Assembly (NCBI RefSeq): GCF_022627955.1
Contig: NZ_JABXGD010000005.1
Location: forward strand, 1 to 64,000
Origin: Microbacterium sp. C5A9
GTDB taxonomy: Bacteria > Actinomycetota > Actinomycetes > Actinomycetales > Microbacteriaceae
Reading direction: 5' to 3'
Length of the DNA: 64,000 nt
Shown: positions 59,041 through 64,000 of the stretch, in pieces
Layout: the number at the start of each line of letters is the position of its first letter
Position numbering within the stretch: position 1 is the first letter of the stretch
The notes under the pieces: generated by a model
Seen by the model: only the letters and a program-made list of their open reading frames with translations
Told to the model about the DNA's origin: nothing
Database searches by the model: none
Translations under genes and position numbers: made by a program

Positions 59041-60414
59041 ATGGGAGCAGAACGCATGCACGCGGCATCGGCCGAATCGACGGCGATCGTCGATGCCGTG
59101 CTCGACTACTCGCGACGACGGATGCTCGCCGCCGACGTGCCGCTCGACAAACCCCAGTCGCCCGCCGAGCTCAACCGGCTGGTCGGCACCACGATCACGG
59201 ATTCCGGGCTCGGATCGCAGCGCGCCCTGAGCGTCTTCGAGCACATCCTCGCCCCCGCGTGCCTGACGACGAGCCATCCGTCGTACCTGTCGTTCATCCC
59301 CACCGCGCCGACGATCGCCTCGATCGCGTTCGACCTCGTCGTGTCGGCATCGGGGCTCTATGGCGGCAGCTGGCTCGAAGGAGCAGGCGCCGTCCACGCC
59401 GAGAACGAGGTGCTCTCGTTCCTCGCGTCCGAGTTCGGCCTCCCCGACACGGCCGGGGGAGTGTTCGTGCAGGGCGGCACGATCGGCAACCTCTCGGCGC
59501 TGGTCGCGGCCCGCGAGTCGGCGAAGGCGAAGCTGCTCGAGGCGGGCAAGGATCTCCCGCGGCGCTGGAAGATCGTGTGCAGCGTCGAGGCGCACTCGTC
59601 GAACAAGTCGGCCGCGAAGGTCATGGATGCCGATGTGCTGCTCGTGCCCGCCGGTGACGACGGCGTGCTGCGCGCAGATGCCGTGCGTGAGGCGCTGCGC
59701 GAGCACGGCGACGAGATCTGCGCGGTCGTGGCGACCGGCGGATCGACGAACTTCGGCATCGTCGACGACATCGCGGGCATCGCCGCGCTCAAGGACGAGT
59801 TCGACTTCTGGCTGCACATCGACGGTGCCTACGGGCTCACCGCGATGCTGGCTCCCGAGGCGCGCGCGATCTTCTCCGGCGTCGAGCGCGCGGACTCGGT
59901 GATCGTCGATCCGCACAAATGGCTGTTCGCGCCGTTCGACTGCTGTGCGCTCATCTACCGCGACCCCGATGCGGGCCGCCGCGCGCACACGCAGCACGCC
60001 GAATACCTCGACACCCTCACCGACGCGGGCGACTTCAGCCCGTCGGACTACTCGATCCAGCTCACGCGACGCCCGCGCGGGCTACCGCTGTGGTTCTCGC
60101 TCGCGACCTACGGGGTGACGGCCTACCGCGACGCCGTGAGCGCGACGCTCGCCCTCACCCGGCGGATCGCCGCCGAGATCGCCGACCGTCCCGAACTGCG
60201 CCTCGTGCGCGACCCGCAGCTGTCGGTCGTGGTGTTCGAGCGCGAGGGGTGGCAGCGCGAGGACTACGACCGCTGGTCCGACGAGCTGCTCGACTCGCAG
60301 CGCGCGTTCGTCGTGCCGAGCTCGCACCGGGGGCGACCGAACACGCGCTTCGCGATCCTCAACCCGCTCACGACCTTCGACGACCTCGTCGGCATCCTCG
60401 ACACCATGCGCTGA
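59041..60414 (+). CDS. PLP-dependent decarboxylase, group II (aromatic/acidic amino-acid type)
   Basis: This 457-residue fold-type-I decarboxylase has SHPSYLSFIPTAPTIASIAF, GVFVQGGTIGNLSALVAARE (phosphate site), FWLHIDGAYG (PLP-nitrogen Asp) and VIVDPHKWLFAPFDCCALI with the PLP lysine at about residue 293. Length is close to DOPA, tryptophan and glutamate decarboxylases. Substrate cannot be read; aromatic amino acids are the commonest for this sequence type. AAGGACAG precedes ATG 59041. It is paired with the TetR gene. Its stop lies in the first unit of a (CTGAG)8 array. Confidence 0.9.
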   Translation: MGAERMHAASAESTAIVDAVLDYSRRRMLAADVPLDKPQSPAELNRLVGTTITDSGLGSQRALSVFEHILAPACLTTSHPSYLSFIPTAPTIASIAFDLVVSASGLYGGSWLEGAGAVHAENEVLSFLASEFGLPDTAGGVFVQGGTIGNLSALVAARESAKAKLLEAGKDLPRRWKIVCSVEAHSSNKSAAKVMDADVLLVPAGDDGVLRADAVREALREHGDEICAVVATGGSTNFGIVDDIAGIAALKDEFDFWLHIDGAYGLTAMLAPEARAIFSGVERADSVIVDPHKWLFAPFDCCALIYRDPDAGRRAHTQHAEYLDTLTDAGDFSPSDYSIQLTRRPRGLPLWFSLATYGVTAYRDAVSATLALTRRIAAEIADRPELRLVRDPQLSVVVFEREGWQREDYDRWSDELLDSQRAFVVPSSHRGRPNTRFAILNPLTTFDDLVGILDTMR

Positions 60415-60453
60415 GCTGAGCTGAGCTGAGCTGAGCTGAGCTGAGCTGAGCTG
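60411..60453. repeat. Pentanucleotide microsatellite (CTGAG)8
   Basis: Eight exact CTGAG units followed by CTG. The decarboxylase stop codon TGA is in unit one, so changes in copy number would not alter the protein. Such arrays are rare in bacteria and prone to slippage. Confidence 0.95.
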
Positions 60454-60478
60454 CCCGCCGGCTGAGCGCGCTCAGCGC

Positions 60479-60529
60479 GTCGTGTGCGCGTTCACGTCGT
60501 GTGCGCGTTCACGTCGTGTGCGCGTTCAC
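60479..60529. repeat. Three tandem copies of a 17-base unit
   Basis: GTCGTGTGCGCGTTCAC is repeated exactly at 60479-60495, 60496-60512 and 60513-60529. The esterase stop (TGA, 60509-60511) lies across units two and three. One unit codes its last residues (NAHTT) and the others lie beyond. Confidence 0.95.
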
Positions 60530-61561
60530 GAAGTCGATCGTCTTCTGCAGCGCGGTCTGCGCGTCGGGCATGTCCAGATGGAACTGGTACTCATGCGGCA
60601 GCGCCGGCTCATGCGGCGCCGGCCAGAAGAGCGTGGTGACGTCTACGCCGAGCTCGTCCAGCCGCTTCGCCATCGGAATGGACTGCAGCCAGGTGAGCCC
60701 ATCGCCGTTGCCGCCCGAGATGTAGGTCGGCGGGAAGTCGGCCGTCACCCAGTCGATCGTCGACATCGTCGCGCCGGTCGAGTCCTCGGCCCACGTCTTG
60801 GTGCCCGAGTACGCCCACATCGAGGTCTTGAGGCCCCAGCCGACCACCCCGTCGAGGGCGGCGAGGGCCGCGAGGTCGTAGACGCCGCAGTTGAGCACGG
60901 TCGCCACCACCTGGTCATCCCTCAGCGCGGGGGTGATGCCCATGATGTCGGCGTAGTCGGCACTCGTCATCAGCGTCGCCATCTGACTGGCGAGCTGGCC
61001 ACCGGCGGAATCGCCCGCGAGCACGATCCGGTCGGGGTCGACGCCCAGCTCGTCGGCATGCGCATCGATGTAGGCGAGTGCGTCGTTGAGCTGATGCACC
61101 GCGAGCGGATACACGCCCTCCGGGCCGATCGTGTAGTTCACCGCGATGGTCGTGAACCCCTCGGCCGCGAGGATGCGCATGTACGGGTCGACGTTCTCCT
61201 TCGCCCCCGAGATCCAGGCGCCGCCGTGGATCCAGACCACCGTCGGGAGGGGGCCGGTGGCGGATGCCGGTGAGAAGACGTCCATCGTGGTGTCGGCGCC
61301 GCCGTCGGCGTAGGCGACATCGAGCTGCTCGGTGAGCGCCGTGTCGGGCACATGCTTGTCCATCTCGGCGGCGGTCTCGTCGCCGCCCTTCGTGAACACC
61401 GCGCGGATCAGCATGGCGGAGGGCCACGGTGTGAGCGCGCCGACGAGGGCGATCACGGCGGTGACGGCGACGATGAGGCCGAGCGCGACCTTCGTGCGGT
61501 GCCACGGACGACGAATCCTCAGCGGACGGGCGGTCTCGCCCTCGGGCGCACTCGTGGTCAT
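60509..61561 (-). CDS. Alpha/beta hydrolase (HSL-type esterase), membrane-anchored
   Basis: This 350-residue protein has an N-terminal cytoplasmic basic stretch and one membrane helix (VALGLIVAVTAVIALVGALT). An outer hydrolase domain follows. The oxyanion motif is VVWIHGGAWISG and the nucleophile elbow is VLAGDSAGGQLASQ. A late histidine is in PHEPALPHEYQFH. This is the hormone-sensitive-lipase/carboxylesterase arrangement. It probably cleaves esters at the cell surface. The C-terminus is encoded within tandem 17-base repeats. Confidence 0.88.
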   Translation of the reverse strand: MTTSAPEGETARPLRIRRPWHRTKVALGLIVAVTAVIALVGALTPWPSAMLIRAVFTKGGDETAAEMDKHVPDTALTEQLDVAYADGGADTTMDVFSPASATGPLPTVVWIHGGAWISGAKENVDPYMRILAAEGFTTIAVNYTIGPEGVYPLAVHQLNDALAYIDAHADELGVDPDRIVLAGDSAGGQLASQMATLMTSADYADIMGITPALRDDQVVATVLNCGVYDLAALAALDGVVGWGLKTSMWAYSGTKTWAEDSTGATMSTIDWVTADFPPTYISGGNGDGLTWLQSIPMAKRLDELGVDVTTLFWPAPHEPALPHEYQFHLDMPDAQTALQKTIDFVNAHTT

Positions 61562-61715
61562 GGAAACCCCTCTCCGCGCCTCATCCTGGCAGCATTCCGG
61601 TGACTCCGGCGGGAGGCAGGCACCACCTGGCCTCTGCGCGACATCACGATCGCCTACGGTGAAACACGAGGGCTCGACACCGTCGTGTTCGCCCGATCAT
61701 CCCCTGGAGCTTCTG

Positions 61716-61754
61716 ATGTCCTCGTCCGCGCGCCCGCAACCCGCCTCGCTGTGA
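61716..61754 (+). other. 12-codon mini-ORF coupled to the ABC exporter gene
   Basis: ATG 61716, six bases after GGAG, encodes MSSSARPQPASL and stops at TGA 61752-61754. That stop overlaps the GTG 61751 of the ABC gene (GTGA). It could be a leader peptide for translational coupling. It could also be the true N-terminus shifted out of frame by a one-base change. Confidence 0.45.
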
Positions 61755-63415
61755 CGACCGTCGGGGAGGTCTTCCGCGAGGGGGTCTGGGGCCGGGGACG
61801 CCGGGCGCGCTCCACGCTCTCGATCGTCGGATTCTGCGGTCATCAGCTGGCCGAGGTGATGGTCCCCGTCGCGGTCGGAGTGGTGATCGATCGCGCGATC
61901 GCGCCCGGAGACCCGGTGGCTCTGGGGTGGGCGCTGGCCTTCCTCGTCGTGGTCTTCGCGGTGCTGATCTGCTCGTGGCAGGTGGGCGGCAGGGCCGGCA
62001 CCAAGGCCTACGCGCAGGGTGAGCACGCGCTGCGTCAGGGCATCCTCGGACTCGCGCTGCGCCGGCGCACCCGACGCCCGGCCGGCGAGGTGCTGACCAT
62101 CTCGTCGTCGGATGCGGGCGAGACGGCGGGCTTCTTCTGGGTCATCGCCGAGCAGGCGGCCGCGGCGACCGCGGTGCTCACCGCCTGCATCACGCTGCTC
62201 GTGATCGCCTGGCCGCTGGCGATCGCGGTCGTGATCGGCACACTGGTGCAGGCGCTCGTCGTCAACGCGGTCAGCGGAGGGCTGCGGCGCCGCGGCTATG
62301 AGGCGCAGAAGCGGGCGGCGAAGCTCGATGCCGTGAGCACCGACTTCGCCACCGGGCTCCGGGTTCTCGGCGCGCTCGGCGGCGCATCGCGTGCGGCCGA
62401 TCGCTACGTCACCGAGAGCGCCGTCGCCGCCGAGGCCGCCTATCGCGCCGAGAAGGCGGCCGCCGGGCTCACCGCGCTGAACATCCTCGTCAGCGGACTC
62501 GTGTTCACCGGCATCGCGGTGCTCGGCGGGCGTCTCGCGCTCGACGGCGTGATCACGATCGGCGGTTTCGTGACGGCGATGGGCCTCGCCCAGACGATCC
62601 GGGGCCCGCTGCAGGCGCTCGGCTACCTGCCGGCGCAGATCGCGTCGAAGCACGGCTCGGCGACCCGCATCGCGGAGTTCACCGCCGAGGCCGGCGCGGC
62701 GACGGATGCTCTCGCCGGGCCGGCCCCGACGCTCCCCGCCGCCGAGCCGATCCCCGCCACCCCGACGAACCCTGCCGCCCCGACGAACCCTGCCGCCCCG
62801 ACGAACCCTGCCACCCCGACGGACCCTGCGGACATCGTCGCCCGCCTCACCGTCGACGGAGAGCCGCTCGAGATCCCCGCAGGCCGCGTCACCGGCATCC
62901 GCGCGGATCCCGAGCGCATCGTCGATCTCGCCCGCCTGTTCGGCGGGCTGCGCGAACCCGCGCCCGGAGAGCTCGTGATCGGCGAGCGCGACGCCGTGAA
63001 TCTGGGGCACGAAGGGCTCCGAGCCGAGGTCTTCGCACCGCCGCACGATGCGGCCGTGTTCACCGGATCGGCCGCCGAGAACATCGCGGCGGAGATCGAC
63101 CACGCCCGTCTCGCGGCATCCGCGTTCGACGAGGTCATCGAGCGACTGCCCGACGGTCTCGACGAGAAGGTGGGGGAGCGGGGTCTGCGGCTGTCGGGAG
63201 GTCAGCGTCAGCGCCTCCTGCTCGCGCGCGCCCTGCACCAGCCGCAGCGACTGGTCGTGCTGCACGAGCCGACGACCGCGATCGATCCGATCACCGAGGC
63301 GCAGGTCGCCGCCGGTCTGGCCGCCGAGGGGCGGACGATCGTGCTCCTCACCGATCGTGCGTCGCTGCTGTCGAGCTGCCATCGCGTGCACGATCTCCGG
63401 GGAGCCGACGCATGA
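61751..63415 (+). CDS. ABC exporter half-transporter with degenerate ATPase domain
   Basis: The protein is about 554 residues. A six-helix exporter domain is followed by a Pro/Thr repeat linker and a nucleotide-binding domain. The ATPase domain lacks Walker A: where GxxGxGKST belongs it reads GRVTGIRADPERIVDLARLF. Walker B is altered (LVVLHEP, Asp to His). The signature LSGGQRQR is intact. This half could bind ATP only at the site shared with its partner, encoded immediately downstream with a four-base overlap. GTG 61751 is chosen; GTG 61685 in the same frame is possible. Confidence 0.82.
   Translation: MTTVGEVFREGVWGRGRRARSTLSIVGFCGHQLAEVMVPVAVGVVIDRAIAPGDPVALGWALAFLVVVFAVLICSWQVGGRAGTKAYAQGEHALRQGILGLALRRRTRRPAGEVLTISSSDAGETAGFFWVIAEQAAAATAVLTACITLLVIAWPLAIAVVIGTLVQALVVNAVSGGLRRRGYEAQKRAAKLDAVSTDFATGLRVLGALGGASRAADRYVTESAVAAEAAYRAEKAAAGLTALNILVSGLVFTGIAVLGGRLALDGVITIGGFVTAMGLAQTIRGPLQALGYLPAQIASKHGSATRIAEFTAEAGAATDALAGPAPTLPAAEPIPATPTNPAAPTNPAAPTNPATPTDPADIVARLTVDGEPLEIPAGRVTGIRADPERIVDLARLFGGLREPAPGELVIGERDAVNLGHEGLRAEVFAPPHDAAVFTGSAAENIAAEIDHARLAASAFDEVIERLPDGLDEKVGERGLRLSGGQRQRLLLARALHQPQRLVVLHEPTTAIDPITEAQVAAGLAAEGRTIVLLTDRASLLSSCHRVHDLRGADA
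62761..62832 (+). repeat. 18-base tandem repeats in the ABC exporter linker
   Basis: Four units of about CCCGACGAACCCTGCCGC (first two exact, later ones with one to four changes) encode PTNPAA-type hexapeptides between the membrane and ATPase domains. Probably a flexible spacer of variable length. Confidence 0.9.
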
Positions 63416-64000
63416 CCGACGACAGGCTCCCGATCGCCCCGCGTCGTGAGACGGCACGGGGACTCGCCGCCGCCCTCGGTCGCCGACGCGGACTCTGCGT
63501 CGCCGCCGTCGTGACGCTGTGCGCGGGTGTCGGCGCCGCGCTCCTGGCCCCCTGGATCATCGGGCTGATGGTCGACGACATCGTCTCGGGTGGGGCTGCA
63601 CTGCTGCCGTTCGGGCTCGCACTGGCGGGGTCGATCGCGGTCGGCGCCGTGCTGACCTGGGCGGGCAGGGTGCTTCTCGCCCGGCTCGGTCAGGGGACCG
63701 TGCGCGACGTGCGCGAGCACGCTTTCCGCACCGCGCTCGCACAGCCCTCCGCCCGCATCGAACGGGCAGGGACGGGAGACCTCGTGGCCCGGCTCTCGGG
63801 TGACGTCCGGGCCGTGGGGCAGGTCGTGGAAGATGCTCTGCCCGCCTTCCTCACCGCGTTCTTCAGCATCGTGCTGAGCCTGCTCGGCATGGGGCTGATG
63901 GACTGGCGCTTCGCGCTCGCCGCCCTGCTCGTCGCGCCCATCCAGTACTTCTCGCTGCGCTGGTTCCTGCGCCGCTCGGCGCCGGTCTACCGCGACCACA
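63412..64000 (+). CDS. ABC exporter half-transporter, partial (continues past window)
   Basis: The first 196 codons are visible. It starts MTDDRLPIAPRRETARGLAA, then has exporter membrane helices (GLCVAAVVTLCAGVGAALLA, LLPFGLALAGSIAVGAVLTW) and the coupling region RTALAQPSARIERAGTGDLV with VARLSGDVRAVGQVVEDALP, as in ABC-B type exporters. ATG 63412 overlaps the preceding stop (ATGA). It is presumably the ATPase-competent partner, but its Walker motifs lie outside the window. Confidence 0.88.
   Translation, partial: MTDDRLPIAPRRETARGLAAALGRRRGLCVAAVVTLCAGVGAALLAPWIIGLMVDDIVSGGAALLPFGLALAGSIAVGAVLTWAGRVLLARLGQGTVRDVREHAFRTALAQPSARIERAGTGDLVARLSGDVRAVGQVVEDALPAFLTAFFSIVLSLLGMGLMDWRFALAALLVAPIQYFSLRWFLRRSAPVYRDH

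Noticed and set aside
60415..60530. CRISPR-like array from the tandem repeats
   Set aside because: Units are 5 and 17 bases, directly adjacent with no unique spacers and no cas genes.
1..64000. tRNA, rRNA, transposase, integrase or att sites
   Set aside because: I scanned the gaps and recognised none; most gaps are under 200 bases and hold promoters or hairpins.

Overview
The window is high-GC DNA with tightly packed genes, frequent 1-4 base ATGA/GTGA overlaps, many GTG starts and several candidate leaderless starts. Its gene families are typical of a soil or plant-associated actinobacterium: a DUF222/HNH (13E12-type) gene, CUT1 sugar operons without their own ATPase, an actinobacterial LexA box, and PaaX, MarR and TetR repressors. 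I infer Microbacterium or a close relative in Microbacteriaceae. I see no rRNA, tRNA, CRISPR array, insertion sequence or phage gene.

Layout. 1-155 is the start of a DUF222/HNH gene. 326-7389 is a LacI-regulated fructan/sucrose locus (solute-binding protein, two permeases, GH32 hydrolase, PfkB kinase). 7478-8765 is an hxlA/hxlB ribulose-monophosphate pair, which like the kinase route yields fructose 6-phosphate. 8860-9705 is an unusual ATPase-LuxR fusion regulator, followed by a ChaA-type antiporter and a ThrE-type exporter. 12557-20600 holds repressors paired with 14-TM drug exporters, DNA polymerase IV and an Old Yellow Enzyme. 20752-31924 is a mixed region: small, membrane and extracytoplasmic proteins, a LexA-boxed HNH gene, a GH114-like lipoprotein, DUF899, another exporter, a YbdK-type ligase, and CsbD. 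32130-33752 has a Met/Cys-rich copper-storage-like protein and an EF-G-binding (FBP) protein behind a possible attenuating leader.

33811-43688 is a GntR-controlled nitrogen-compound locus: an FCY1-like deaminase, a peptide/opine-type ABC importer whose second ATPase gene has an in-frame TAG, two tandem isochorismatase-family amidohydrolases and an MFS transporter. 44139-51477 has a PepE-type peptidase, then a GH3 glycosidase with a second CUT1 transporter and a divergent LacI gene. 51452-55424 is a tryptophan-to-anthranilate cluster (kynA, an amidohydrolase that may supply the missing formamidase, kynU, paaX). 55521-60414 has an amidase, an agmatine deiminase, a TetR regulator and a PLP decarboxylase. 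60509-64000 has an HSL-type esterase and a heterodimeric ABC exporter whose first half lacks Walker A.

Most clusters follow one plan: a local repressor next to a transporter or exporter and one to three catabolic enzymes. The most unusual items are the FBP leader, the formamidase candidate, the deaminase/double-amidohydrolase locus, the LexA-boxed HNH gene, the apparent CTG start of the GH114-like lipoprotein, the dppF nonsense codon and the degenerate ABC half. All functions come from reading protein and DNA motifs; no database search was run.
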